Source: JBJSXJ01 sp044235425 (lineage in GTDB: Bacteria; Planctomycetota; Planctomycetia; Pirellulales; Pirellulaceae). Taken from it: DNA of 64,000 nt. This document shows positions 28,934 to 38,493 of the stretch, one piece after another. A program made the translations under genes and the position numbers. Below the pieces are notes generated by a model. The model ran no database searches. It was given only the letters and a program-made list of their open reading frames with translations, and was not told the DNA's origin. Every line of letters starts with the position of its first letter. The first letter of the stretch is position 1. The stretch is from the NCBI GenBank assembly GCA_044235425.1, contig JBIIHW010000028.1:1-64000 (forward strand). The letters are read 5' to 3'.

Positions 28934-31264
28934 TTATTCGGCACTAGCCTTGGACAGCGCTTCAGCGATCTTCTTCGCGTCAGCCGCCAAAGGACTTTCA
29001 GGGAAGTCCGCAATGAGTTGATCAAAGCGACGCTTGGCTTCGGCTTTGCGATCCATGCGATAAAGACAACGTCCGTAATTGAACAGAATCACATCCAAGA
29101 ACTTCGCATCCGGATGATTGGTGAGCACGGTTTCAAAGGTGTCGATCGCCCGAGCAAAGTCTTTCTGCTGATAGTAGTAGTTGGCCATTTTGGCCACCGC
29201 TTCGCCCACTCGACCACTATCCGGAAACTGATCATAGACTTTCTTGAACTCTTGGAAGGACCGATCCTGCAACTGATTGGCAGTCGGGCCTTCGGCAGCA
29301 GTCGCCATCTGCTCGTAACATTCCGCTATCCCGAACTGAGCCTCACCGCGCAATTGGCTTTTGGGCATGTTCACGATGCGAGTAAAAATTCCGATCGCGC
29401 GATTGAAGTTGCTTTGCTTCCGCGCCACTTCGCCCAGTTGCAGCAGCGCATCATCGACGAAGCCACTGTTGGGAAACTCGTTTTGCAACCGCTGACACAT
29501 GGCGGCCGCGAGATCGAGATTATCGCGTTCAAAATAGATGCGCCATAGTTGCACGTAGGTCTGCTCCAGAAGATTGCCGCCGAGCCGCCGAGCGTCATCC
29601 ATGATCTCTTCGCAGACCTGCAGTGCCTGATCATACTTTTCTTCGGCTTTATCCTTGAGACCAAATTCCTTATAGCGATTGCCGATGTTGAGGAGTGCGT
29701 CGGACGTTTTCAGCTGCGTTTGGATACGCAGTTCCTGATCCGTGATGACGGCCCGCGTCACACGCACACCACCAATGTTTCCTTCCAAACATTTGGCGGC
29801 GGTGAGGACGATGTGTGTCCCCTCACCGGTATTCACTTCATCTTGATAGGTCACTCGAATCTCATCGCCAGGCAGGGCCTGAAGCGTATCATCGCCCGCG
29901 ATGACTTTGTCGGCCTTGACCACCGGTACCGAACCTTGAAAAACGCCCGTGTGGATTGCCGCTTCGTCGCCCTGTGGCGACTCGGTCAGCGTCACGACGA
30001 TCGAATCCAGTCGCTTGAATTTATCCAGCTTCGGTTTGCCCTCTTCATCGAGTTCGACGGGAGTGGGCGTGGTGCCTGCCGCGGGCGGAGTGGCCGGAGG
30101 GGTTGCTTGTCCGGCCGCTTGTCCGGCCAGGGCCGCTGCCTCGGCTTCCAATTCCTGATCGGTTTTAGGCCGGTAGATAGCGACTTCGACGGTCAGCTTA
30201 TCGGCAGCGTTCGTCGTGTCGTGATCCGCATCGATGACACGTAAATTAACCGCCTTGCCAAGTACCACGCCCCGCAGCGATTCCGCGAAAGCGCCGTCGG
30301 TGATCGCCAAAAGGCCATTGCCCACGACCTTAATCGTTTGCGCGACTGGTTTGTCTTGCGATTTATCGGCGGTGTGTCGATCGAGGTACGTGACTTCGAT
30401 GGAATCTCCACCGCGAATCTCCAGCGTGCCGTTGCCGGGACTAGGCTGGCCGAGTTTGGTGGGCAGTGAGCCGAGGACGAGTCGCACGTTACGGCCGACA
30501 GGAAAACATTGCAGCGTCTCCTCATCACCACTGGATACTTTGCAGCGTACTTCCACCGCTTCGCCTGATTCGAGAACGGCGAGATCCGCATCCTCGATTT
30601 TCACAAAGAAGCGTTTGCCCGCTTCAAGTTTCCGTTCCTGCGAATCATCACCGCTGAGCGTGGTACCGACTTTTTCGAGTGCCGCAATTGCGCGACTGTA
30701 GTGCGCCAGTTGGAAATGTCCGAGGCCGATGTAGTAGTACGCTTCGTTGACTTGTGGACTGACAGGAAATTTCTCCACGACATCGCGCATCACTTGAAAG
30801 CACTTCCCGTAGTTGCGGGCATGGTAGTAGCAGATGCCTGTTTTGAGCGTCGCTTCGGCTTGCTGTGCATCATCCCGATTGTCTTCGATCGTGACCGCTT
30901 CAAAGTGCGTTCTTGCACGATCGTAGGAACGATCGCGTTCCAGGTAGTAGTTTCCCAGACGCATCTGAGCGTCGAAGCGAAAGCGACTCTTCGGGTAACG
31001 CTCGATCACCGACTTCCAGATTTCAATCGCTTTGGTGATCTCATCGGCGTCGTAGCGTGCGTCGCCCGCCTCGATCAGTTTCTTCGCCGCTCGATCTTCC
31101 ACGATGGAACCACGCATCGCCCCGTCGTTCGCGGGAGCATTCGCGGGAGCGGGCGGCTGCGCCCCTGCCGGAATCACGTCCAGCCAGGACGTGGTTGTCA
31201 GGGTGGAGGCCGCCAGCAACGACTGGGTCAAGAGTCGTCGAGTGCGTGAAGCTGGGATCGTCAT
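28934..31264 (-). CDS. Secreted TPR / beta-sandwich protein, smaller paralogue
   Basis: About 776 residues: signal peptide (TQSLLAASTLTTTSWL ... AGAQ), N-terminal TPRs (~50-200, with AYYYIGLGHFQLAHYSRAI), a beta-rich middle with the same acidic module as its neighbour (NLRVIDADHDTTNAAD ... HTGVFQGSVPV), then C-terminal TPRs (YQQKDFARAIDTFETVL, FNYGRCLYRMDRKAEAK). ATG 31264 has an AGGG-type site upstream; the in-frame ATG 31279 does not. It is a shortened version of the giant protein 62 bp downstream and is likely co-transcribed with it and the ExbBD genes. Confidence 0.82.
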   Translation of the reverse strand: MTIPASRTRRLLTQSLLAASTLTTTSWLDVIPAGAQPPAPANAPANDGAMRGSIVEDRAAKKLIEAGDARYDADEITKAIEIWKSVIERYPKSRFRFDAQMRLGNYYLERDRSYDRARTHFEAVTIEDNRDDAQQAEATLKTGICYYHARNYGKCFQVMRDVVEKFPVSPQVNEAYYYIGLGHFQLAHYSRAIAALEKVGTTLSGDDSQERKLEAGKRFFVKIEDADLAVLESGEAVEVRCKVSSGDEETLQCFPVGRNVRLVLGSLPTKLGQPSPGNGTLEIRGGDSIEVTYLDRHTADKSQDKPVAQTIKVVGNGLLAITDGAFAESLRGVVLGKAVNLRVIDADHDTTNAADKLTVEVAIYRPKTDQELEAEAAALAGQAAGQATPPATPPAAGTTPTPVELDEEGKPKLDKFKRLDSIVVTLTESPQGDEAAIHTGVFQGSVPVVKADKVIAGDDTLQALPGDEIRVTYQDEVNTGEGTHIVLTAAKCLEGNIGGVRVTRAVITDQELRIQTQLKTSDALLNIGNRYKEFGLKDKAEEKYDQALQVCEEIMDDARRLGGNLLEQTYVQLWRIYFERDNLDLAAAMCQRLQNEFPNSGFVDDALLQLGEVARKQSNFNRAIGIFTRIVNMPKSQLRGEAQFGIAECYEQMATAAEGPTANQLQDRSFQEFKKVYDQFPDSGRVGEAVAKMANYYYQQKDFARAIDTFETVLTNHPDAKFLDVILFNYGRCLYRMDRKAEAKRRFDQLIADFPESPLAADAKKIAEALSKASAE

Positions 31265-31637
31265 GTTTAAGCCCTGCACAGATCGGATAGCCAGAAGTGA
31301 AAAAGCCGCTTGGCCAGACTTCAGTCAGCCTTCGAGCGTTACTGAAGACGAAATTACGTTATTTGCTGACGCTCGCCGCGTCAATCAAATGCCGCACTTC
31401 CTGTGCAGCCGAGAGAGAGAAAGCGAAGGCGGATGGGAGGAGCGGTAGGCAGGATCTGGGACGAGTCGCTGGCCTGTGACTCAGCCTGCTCCGCGACTCG
31501 TAACTCGACGTCCCCGTTTTGATCCGTGCGCAGTGGGGTGGGAAAATTGCCACCCACCACTCAGCACTCTTCAGAATCATCGGGCTGGCTCACTTCCAGC
31601 AGGGAACCAGCCCGCATGAAACGTCCGTTGGCGCGTG
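31265..31637. other. Intergenic region with hairpins, promoter of the TPR-ExbBD locus expected
   Basis: 373 bp without a credible gene. It must hold the promoter for the leftward TPR/ExbBD genes. Two inverted repeats lie in the right half: GGGTGG/CCACCC near 31535-31556 and the 7-bp stem at 31582-31613. No operator was recognised. Confidence 0.5.
31582..31613 (-). terminator. Hairpin downstream of the DUF1501 gene
   Basis: GGGCTGG (31582-31588) pairs with CCAGCCC (31607-31613) across an 18-nt loop, 24 bases past the stop codon at 31638. No U-tract follows, so it may be a weak or factor-dependent terminator. Confidence 0.35.
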
Positions 31638-32891
31638 TTAACCGAAGAGTTCGTTAATCGGCTTGCCTTGATCCACCAACTTCAGCGGACGTTGGAGCGG
31701 AGTCATCACTTCGCGGTTAGGGTCGATGCCCAGCGCGTGACACACCGTGGCGTGCAGATCAGCCACCTGCACCGGTCGATCTTGCGGTTCGTAGCCATCC
31801 TTATCGGAGCTACCGATTACCTGTCCACCGCGGAGGCCTCCACCCGCCATAAAGCAACTGAAGACCGGAGCGTGGTGATCACGTCCCGCATCCTTATTCA
31901 CGTTCGGCGTGCGACCAAATTCACTGATCATCATGATCAAGGTTTTCTCTAAGCGACCATCAGTCGCCAGATCCTCGACTAGCGATGCGAGTGCAGGATC
32001 CATGACTTCACCGTGAGCACGCATGGCGGGGAAGTTATTGGAATGCGTATCGAATCCGCCTCGGTTGATCTGGACGAAACGCACGCCCTTTTCCACCAAC
32101 CGTTTGGCCAGCAACGCACCGCGTCCAAACGGATTGTCACCGTAACGCTCGCGCGTCTCTGTTGACACCTTTTCCAGCTCAAAGGCCTCCAGAGCAGGGC
32201 TGCGCATCAGCCGCACGGCATCCTCAATAGAGGTCTTGGTGGCCTTGAGTCGTGGGTCGTCGTTCTTGCCCGCAAATCGGTCATTGAAGCGATTCAGGGT
32301 TTCCAAGCGACGATTGCCTCGCAACTCCGCGATGCCTTCCGGGAACGCTAAATACGGGTCCTTCTCGCCAGGATTTCCGACGAAGTAGGCTTCGCATTTT
32401 TGACCCAGATAGCCAGCGCGAGGCGCTTGACCGCTGATGGTGATATAAGCGGGCAAATCGCTGTGGTTTTCCTTTTCATGCGTCACGACGGAACCGAGTC
32501 CGGGGTGCGTCAGATTAGGGAACGGCAAGTAGCTCGTTTGAAGCTGATACGTCGCGCGACCGTGATCGCCCTGCGTACCAGCGATCGAACGCACGAGCGT
32601 GGCGTGATGCATCTGCTTGGCCAGCTTCGGAAAAATCTCCGAAATCTCGACGCCCGACGCCGACGTCTTGATCGGCTCGAATTCACCCTGCGTCGGTCGG
32701 CCCGGCTTCGGATCCCAGGTGTCCAGGTGCGACATACCACCACCATTCCAGAACAAAATCACGTGCTCCGCTTTCGCGGCGTGATCCTTGCCGGCAAACG
32801 CCAGCAAGTTTCGCACTTGCATTCCGAGCAACGTCGCTCCCGAAGCCGCCAACAGCGAGCGTCGAGTCAGGTGATAATTGTAGCAACCCAT
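31638..32891 (-). CDS. DUF1501 protein paired with DUF1549/DUF1553
   Basis: A 417-residue DUF1501 protein. The start MGCYNYHLTRRSLLAASGA carries a twin-arginine signal and has AAGGAG five bases upstream; the longer frame back to 32987 lies inside the neighbouring gene and is rejected. Landmarks: HVILFWNGGGMSHLDTWDPK, LVRSIAGTQGDHGRA, MISEFGRTPNVNKDAGRDHH and GGGLRGGQVIGSSD. It follows the DUF1549/DUF1553 gene after 53 bp on the same strand, the standard planctomycete pair. The biochemical function of the pair is unknown. Confidence 0.88.
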   Translation of the reverse strand: MGCYNYHLTRRSLLAASGATLLGMQVRNLLAFAGKDHAAKAEHVILFWNGGGMSHLDTWDPKPGRPTQGEFEPIKTSASGVEISEIFPKLAKQMHHATLVRSIAGTQGDHGRATYQLQTSYLPFPNLTHPGLGSVVTHEKENHSDLPAYITISGQAPRAGYLGQKCEAYFVGNPGEKDPYLAFPEGIAELRGNRRLETLNRFNDRFAGKNDDPRLKATKTSIEDAVRLMRSPALEAFELEKVSTETRERYGDNPFGRGALLAKRLVEKGVRFVQINRGGFDTHSNNFPAMRAHGEVMDPALASLVEDLATDGRLEKTLIMMISEFGRTPNVNKDAGRDHHAPVFSCFMAGGGLRGGQVIGSSDKDGYEPQDRPVQVADLHATVCHALGIDPNREVMTPLQRPLKLVDQGKPINELFG

Positions 32892-32944
32892 GGAATCTCC
32901 TTCACAAAGGACGAAAAACGGACCGTGATCAATTAAGGTAGCAA

Positions 32945-35146
32945 CTAAGGGAGAAAGCGGAATTCGTTGCAGTTGAGCAGCACCCAACGAAGATCGGCGT
33001 AACCGTCGACCGGGTTGGCTGCAGCACGAATGATTTCCCGAGCTTCGGCGAGTTCATCCGCCGAGGGCTTGCGGGTCATGATTTCGAGGTAAGCGAGTCG
33101 AATGGCCTGCTCGACGTCGACCTTGTCGCCCGTGAGCAGGTTATGAGCTTCTTCCAGCGGTCCGACGCGTGACGCCTCGTGCGTCAGTTTGCCGTTGAGC
33201 ATGACGAGAGCTTGTCGCATTGAGGCTCCTTCGTCACGCTGTTCGCCCAGGTCGCTGCGCGTGGGTTGACCAAAGACGCGTAAGAAATGTCCCGGCGGTG
33301 CTGGCGATTCCATTCGCAACGAACTGTTGAATTTCGGATTTGCGTCCACCACCTTTTTCACGATCTGATCAACGTACTCCACTCCCTCGCCGCGAGCCAT
33401 TTTCTCTTGCAACATTCGCGCGGCTTCAAGTTCCTCACGGGACATAACTTCCATTTTTTCAACCGAAACTTCTTCATCGTTCTCGTTTAGAACCTTTTTG
33501 AAATCCAATTCGATGGCATCTTCGACGGCGTAGGTGCGATCCATCGGCCTGGCCATCATGCCTGGCATTCCCGCCATCCCCGCTCCACCCGGTCGACCAC
33601 CCAGCAGCGGTTGAACTTTGCGCTTGCCACCCTTCCCATCGTCCACCACAGGCACTCGCACTTTTTCTTCGAGCACCAATTCGTTGGCCCCAGCCGGATG
33701 CTTGAATTCAAACAAATGTCCCGCCGTCACGATGCTGTCATAGATCGCTTCGCTAATCATGCGACGCATGGGAGTCGCCAGAAAGGCCACTTCAAGTTCA
33801 TTACGGGTCGCTTCATCGGTGTCGGCCGGTGCACGACTGCGAGTGTAAACATCCGTGGCGACAATCGTCTTCACAAGCCAGCGGAAATCGTAACCGCTCG
33901 CCACGAACTCGTCTGCCAAATAACCCAGTGTCTCAGGATGACTGGGAGGATTGTCTTTGCGAAAGTCATCGATCGGCTCCACAAAGCCACGACCAATCAA
34001 CTCCTTCCACACTCGATTGACAATGTTCTGGGCGAACAGTCGATTCTTGGGACTCGTAATCTGGTCCGCCAACTTGGCTCGCAGTTCACTGCGAGCGTAC
34101 AGGCTGCCATCGATGTCAATCTTGCGAATCTCCTTCTTGGCCTCGGCGTTGACATCAATGTTCGCGGGGCCAGAACCAGTGCGAGTTTTGACTTTGGAGT
34201 CGGCATCGGACAAGAGATCGTCCACAGACGGCCCCTTGGCCGCCTTTTCGCGCTGCGGACGAGCCCGCTCCTCTCGCAGTCGAGTCAGTCGCAGAAGAAC
34301 CTCACGACTGCCATTATCGTCGACCATCGGAAAGGGATAACGAGGGGTCATCGGCTTGCGAGGCTCCGTCGAAGGATCACCTTCCGGGGGCCACATCACC
34401 GTCGATTGCTCACTTTCCGTCGTGTAGATCACCTTGGTGAGTTGACTTTCGACGCGCCGAGTCTTCCCGAAGAAAGCGGCGACGCTGTAAAAGTCTTCAC
34501 GCTTCCAAACGTCAAACGGATGATCATGGCACTCGGCACAACCGATGCGAATCCCGAGAAAGACCTGCGAGGTAATGCGCGCCATCGCTTTGGGATCGGC
34601 ATCATCACCCAGGATGAAGCCCACCTCGGGAGTGCGTCCCGCTTTGCCATTGGCGGTGAGGAGCCGACGACACATTTCGTCATACGGCAGATTGTCGTTG
34701 ATCGCTTGATGCACATAAGCAATGAGTGCCGCTCCGCCTGTGGCCTGAGAACGCAGTCGCAGCATGTCTTCAAAGAAAACCGTCCACCGATCCGTGAATC
34801 GTGGATCCGCCATTAACTGCTCCACCAACTGCTCGCGTCGTCGTGAACTCGGTGACTGCTCATACTTGGCAATCTCTTCCGCCGTTGGAATACGACCAAT
34901 GAGATCGACATAGATACGACGTAGATAGGACAACTCATCCGTGGCCGGCTGCGGAGCCCGCGTGACTCCTTGCGCCTTATTCTCTTGGTTCAAGTGGACA
35001 TCGACATCCGCCGCGTGCAGCGACGCCGAATAACCCAGCATCACGACGGCTGATACAACCGCTCCCACAACGGCTGGGAGGCAGTGAAAATAAATGATCG
35101 AGTTGAACTTCCGATACGCGAATCGCGTCGATGGCAAAGACAACAT
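32945..35146 (-). CDS. DUF1549/DUF1553 secreted protein
   Basis: 733 residues: signal peptide or anchor (AVVGAVVSAVVMLGYSASLHA), a DUF1549 domain with LRRIYVDLIGRIPTAEEI and the invariant GCAECHDHPFDVW, then a middle linker rich in charged residues, then DUF1553 with FAQNIVNRVWKELIGRGFVEPIDDF and DPKAMARI-type motifs. A Gly/Met/Pro-rich insertion (PGGAGMAGMPGMMARP) and an acidic coiled stretch interrupt the C-terminal half. The CxxCH in DUF1549 could bind a c-type heme, but no function is established. It forms an operon with the DUF1501 gene. Confidence 0.88.
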   Translation of the reverse strand: MLSLPSTRFAYRKFNSIIYFHCLPAVVGAVVSAVVMLGYSASLHAADVDVHLNQENKAQGVTRAPQPATDELSYLRRIYVDLIGRIPTAEEIAKYEQSPSSRRREQLVEQLMADPRFTDRWTVFFEDMLRLRSQATGGAALIAYVHQAINDNLPYDEMCRRLLTANGKAGRTPEVGFILGDDADPKAMARITSQVFLGIRIGCAECHDHPFDVWKREDFYSVAAFFGKTRRVESQLTKVIYTTESEQSTVMWPPEGDPSTEPRKPMTPRYPFPMVDDNGSREVLLRLTRLREERARPQREKAAKGPSVDDLLSDADSKVKTRTGSGPANIDVNAEAKKEIRKIDIDGSLYARSELRAKLADQITSPKNRLFAQNIVNRVWKELIGRGFVEPIDDFRKDNPPSHPETLGYLADEFVASGYDFRWLVKTIVATDVYTRSRAPADTDEATRNELEVAFLATPMRRMISEAIYDSIVTAGHLFEFKHPAGANELVLEEKVRVPVVDDGKGGKRKVQPLLGGRPGGAGMAGMPGMMARPMDRTYAVEDAIELDFKKVLNENDEEVSVEKMEVMSREELEAARMLQEKMARGEGVEYVDQIVKKVVDANPKFNSSLRMESPAPPGHFLRVFGQPTRSDLGEQRDEGASMRQALVMLNGKLTHEASRVGPLEEAHNLLTGDKVDVEQAIRLAYLEIMTRKPSADELAEAREIIRAAANPVDGYADLRWVLLNCNEFRFLP

Positions 35147-35622
35147 TTTGAGCGGCTCTCCGGAACGTGCGTCAGCGACCTGAGGGAGATGATCTAAAGG
35201 TTAAGTCGTCAAAAGGTAGCGATAAGCGATGGTTTATGTCAATCAAATTCTTGGGTTTAGGGGAGGAGATGAAGACTGCCAAAAGGTGGGGTGAGGGGGC
35301 TCACGCTAAGGCGCCAAGGCGCGAAGGGGGGAGAAACAGACCGACCGGCCCTTGGCGAGCTAGGGTTCAAACCGCTCGGCCCGCTGCTGCGTAGGAAGCG
35401 GAAACCTTTCGCTGCGGCAGCCTGGGTGACAAAGCCTGTGAAAAATCGGGACTACCTGCGGTCATTGTCAGCGAATTCGGGACTGGCGGCTCGATCCAGT
35501 TCGTCACTGGGGCGACGACAGTCGCCGCCGATCCTACGGTTAAGGTCTTGGGAATTTTTACGTTAGGAGCGGTATTCGCACACCGTATTCCGCTCGGCAA
35601 ATCTTTTCAGGAGGCTGAATCG
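35147..35622. other. Intergenic region upstream of the HtrA-like protease
   Basis: 476 bp between divergent genes. It contains a short GGCGCCAAGGCGCGAAGG stretch near 35310, a type of motif scattered in such genomes. From 35395 one frame stays open into the protease (beginning ETFRCGSLGDKACEK) but has no ATG or GTG start until 35623. No promoter could be assigned. Confidence 0.5.
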
Positions 35623-37176
35623 ATGAACCAACAGTACTCTCGTTCGCGCTCGTTTGATTGGCGTTATTTCTGCGTTGTGGGGCTGGCGGCGGCCCTAGGT
35701 GCCGCCGGGGCAACGTGGTGGAGTCATCAGGCCGACCGTCGCTCTTGGGCGGCCGATCGTCCCTCGACGACGCCCGTCGCACCGGAGCTGTCCGTCCACG
35801 CCAAGGAGATGTCGGATGCCTTTCAGGCTACCGCTCGAGCGCTGCGACCTTCTGTCGTTAGTGTTCAATCCATCAAAAAACCTAAAGCGCTTAATCTGCG
35901 GCAAAGACGCTCGGGCGGAAATCAGCAGATGCCCGACGAGCTGCGTCGCTTCTTCGGCGGCAACGACCCCTTTGAACGGTTTTTCGAGATTCCGCAGATG
36001 CCTGATAGTGGCACGCCACAAGAGGGCTTGGGCAGCGGCGTGATTATCAGCCAGGACGGTTACATCGTCACGAATAATCATGTCGTTCAAGATGCGGATG
36101 AACTCAAGGTATCCCTCGCTGATGGGCGAGACATGAAAGCGGAGATCGTCGGCACCGATAAGGCCACGGACCTGGCCGTCCTAAAAGTGAAAGCCGACGG
36201 ATTAACACCCGCCATGCTCGGCAACTCCGATCAGGTTGAAGTAGGTCACTGGGTATTGGCGATCGGCAGTCCCATGGGATTTGACCAAACGGTGACGGCC
36301 GGCATCATCAGTGCGAAAGGACGACTGGTTGGTGTTACCAATGGCGGCTACGAGGACTTTCTGCAGACCGACGCGGCCATCAATCCAGGCAACAGCGGTG
36401 GACCGCTCGTTAACCTGCAGGGCGAAGTGATTGGTATCAACACCGCGATTGCTTCGCGGACGGGCGGGAACATGGGGATCGGGTTTGCCGTGCCCGCCAA
36501 CATGGTCAAGATGGTTTCGGAACAGATCCTGCAAGGAGGAAAAGTTGTCCGAGGTCGGATCGGCGCCGCCATTCAGGATCTGACCGAGGACCTTGCTCAG
36601 TCGTTTAACTTCCCCACACGCGATGGCGCCCTGGTCGGCGATGTTGTGCCGGGTAGTCCCGCGGCGAAGGCGGGGCTGAAATCGGGTGACATCGTCATTT
36701 CGTATCAGGGCAAGCCGGTGAAATCGTCGAGTCAGTTCCGCAATGCTGTCGCTGCAACCCCGCCCGGCACGAAGGCGCAAGTCGAGTATGTCCGCGATGG
36801 TTCCAAACAAAAACTCGTGGTCGAAGTCGGCCAGCTCGACACCGCCGACGCGGAGCCCAATAACCCGCGCGGTTCCGGTTTACCCGCAGCTGCCGATGAT
36901 CTCGGACTGGCCCTGCAAAACCTCACCGAAGAAATTGCCGGCCAACTAAATTTACCCGCTCAGCAGCGCGGTGTGCTGGTCGCCGAAGTGCAACCGGGAA
37001 GTGCGGCTGCACGTGGTGGCTTCCGTCCGGGTGACGTCATCATCAACGTGGCTGGCAAGGAAGTCACCAGCGTCAATGACTACCGCGACGCATTGCAAGG
37101 TCAAAACTTGTCGAGTGGAGTTCGCATGCGAGTGCTGCGCGAGGGAGGATCGCGGTTTGTGGTCCTGAAGAAATGA
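35623..37176 (+). CDS. HtrA/DegQ-type serine protease with two PDZ domains
   Basis: 517 residues. N-terminal membrane anchor (FCVVGLAAALGAAGATWW), then a trypsin-like domain with the complete triad His153 (TNNHVV), Asp183 (ATDLAVL) and Ser258 (NPGNSGGPLV), then PDZ1 (~305-400, VPGSPAAKAGLKSGDIVISY) and PDZ2 (~420-517, QPGSAAARGGFRPGDVIINV). It degrades or refolds damaged envelope proteins. ATG 35623 has the strong site CAGGAGG about nine bases upstream; a TTG at 35548 would put 25 odd residues before the anchor. Monocistronic. Confidence 0.93.
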   Translation: MNQQYSRSRSFDWRYFCVVGLAAALGAAGATWWSHQADRRSWAADRPSTTPVAPELSVHAKEMSDAFQATARALRPSVVSVQSIKKPKALNLRQRRSGGNQQMPDELRRFFGGNDPFERFFEIPQMPDSGTPQEGLGSGVIISQDGYIVTNNHVVQDADELKVSLADGRDMKAEIVGTDKATDLAVLKVKADGLTPAMLGNSDQVEVGHWVLAIGSPMGFDQTVTAGIISAKGRLVGVTNGGYEDFLQTDAAINPGNSGGPLVNLQGEVIGINTAIASRTGGNMGIGFAVPANMVKMVSEQILQGGKVVRGRIGAAIQDLTEDLAQSFNFPTRDGALVGDVVPGSPAAKAGLKSGDIVISYQGKPVKSSSQFRNAVAATPPGTKAQVEYVRDGSKQKLVVEVGQLDTADAEPNNPRGSGLPAAADDLGLALQNLTEEIAGQLNLPAQQRGVLVAEVQPGSAAARGGFRPGDVIINVAGKEVTSVNDYRDALQGQNLSSGVRMRVLREGGSRFVVLKK

Positions 37177-37228
37177 CGTTCGCCACTCGGTGATTCACCA
37201 AGTCACGGATCTTACTCGCGGAGTGATT

Positions 37229-37268
37229 GGTACGGACGGCCTCGATCGACTGAGAATGCCTCCGTACC
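37229..37268. terminator. Hairpin between convergent htrA-like and nadC genes
   Basis: GGTACGGA (37229-37236) pairs perfectly with TCCGTACC (37261-37268), and the inner GGC/GCC and CTC/GAG also pair. It ends two bases from the nadC stop and 52 bases after the protease stop, so it could serve both strands. No strong U-tract is present. Confidence 0.55.
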
Positions 37269-37270
37269 GA

Positions 37271-38305
37271 TCATTGATCCCAATCGAGTCCGATGTCGAA
37301 GTTCACCGCGGAATGGGTTAATGCTCCGCAGCTAATCCGATCCACTCCGCTGTCGGCAACGGATCGGATGGTGTCGAGCGTGATGCCGCCAGAGGCCTCC
37401 AGCTCCACACGTTGCCATTCAGGATGCTCGTCGCCTTGCCGATCCCGCTGTTGACACGCGTCGCGGAGCATTTCGGGCGTCATGTTGTCGAGCAGGATGA
37501 TGTCGGGGCAGTGTGGCAAGACCTCCTGAAACTGCTCCCATGTGTCGACTTCGATTTCGACGGGCAGGAGGTGACCGTGAGCGGCCTGTCGTGCGTAGTC
37601 GGGGCCGCTGAGGTCGATCGGCACCGGGGTGGGCGGACGCATCGGGTTCGGCATGGCGTAGGAGGGACGCGTGAGCTGGTTGGCCTGAATCAGTCGTCGC
37701 ACTTGCAGGACGGCTTCCGCTGGAGTGAACCGTCGTGGACCGGCAGTTGGTTGTCCCACCGCCAGATGGTTGTCCTTAATCAGCACGGCGTCAAATAGTC
37801 CGGTGCGGTGATTGTGTCCCCCACCACAGTGAACCGCATATTTCTCCAGACGGCGCCAGCCGGGCGTGGTCTTGCGAGTGTCGTACAGTCGCGCCGCGGT
37901 GCCTTGAATGCGATCCACATATTGACGAGTGAGCGTGGCAATACCGCACAGTCGTCCGAGCAGATTCAAGAGGATTCTTTCGCTGGTGAGCAGGTCGCGG
38001 GCTGAACCTTGAATGCGGCCGATCACCTGTTGCGGAGTCACCGCTTGGCCATCCTCCACGAGCGGTTCGAAGCTCGCATCGAGCTGCATTTCGTCGACGG
38101 CGAGCGCCACTGCGTGCAAGCCTGCCACCACGCCCGCTCGACGTGCCACAAACCGTGCTGCGCCGCGAGTTGTAGCGGGAACCAGGAGCGTTGTCGTCCA
38201 ATCATAAAGTCGATCGATATCCTCGCGGACGGCCAGTCGAACAATCTGCCGACAATCATCGGCGACCGATTCGTTCCAGGTCCATTGATCAAAGTCTGGC
38301 ATCAT
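37271..38305 (-). CDS. nadC: Nicotinate-nucleotide pyrophosphorylase (carboxylating)
   Basis: Quinolinate phosphoribosyltransferase of NAD biosynthesis: quinolinate + PRPP to nicotinate mononucleotide. The signature is intact: LYDTRKTTPGWRRLEKYAV, CGGGHNHRTGLFDAVLIKDNH, IEVDTWEQFQ, DIILLDNM and LEASGGITLDTI. At 344 residues it is longer than the usual ~280-290, owing to an N-terminal extension and an insert rich in Pro/Ala (near 205-225, before IDLSGPDY). The ATG codons at 38305 and 38302 are adjacent. nadA/nadB are not nearby. Confidence 0.93.
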   Translation of the reverse strand: MMPDFDQWTWNESVADDCRQIVRLAVREDIDRLYDWTTTLLVPATTRGAARFVARRAGVVAGLHAVALAVDEMQLDASFEPLVEDGQAVTPQQVIGRIQGSARDLLTSERILLNLLGRLCGIATLTRQYVDRIQGTAARLYDTRKTTPGWRRLEKYAVHCGGGHNHRTGLFDAVLIKDNHLAVGQPTAGPRRFTPAEAVLQVRRLIQANQLTRPSYAMPNPMRPPTPVPIDLSGPDYARQAAHGHLLPVEIEVDTWEQFQEVLPHCPDIILLDNMTPEMLRDACQQRDRQGDEHPEWQRVELEASGGITLDTIRSVADSGVDRISCGALTHSAVNFDIGLDWDQ

Positions 38306-38493
38306 CGAATTGGCTCACTCCGCCTGAAAGGTTCGTCCACTCGCGGCCTTAAAATCCCCTGAAAAGACGAATTTATCGACTCGGGGTTCCTGTCGCGATG
38401 GGTAACGACCGGTATAATCCGAGCGAAACCAATGAATTTCAGCCGACTGGCTTCTGGTCGCGCTGAGCGACGGGGATACACGGGGCATAGAGA

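Noticed and set aside
28873..29025. Upstream 51-residue N-terminal extension of the giant TPR protein
   Set aside because: It overlaps the end of the neighbouring gene and would bury the signal peptide; ATG 28872 gives a proper signal sequence.
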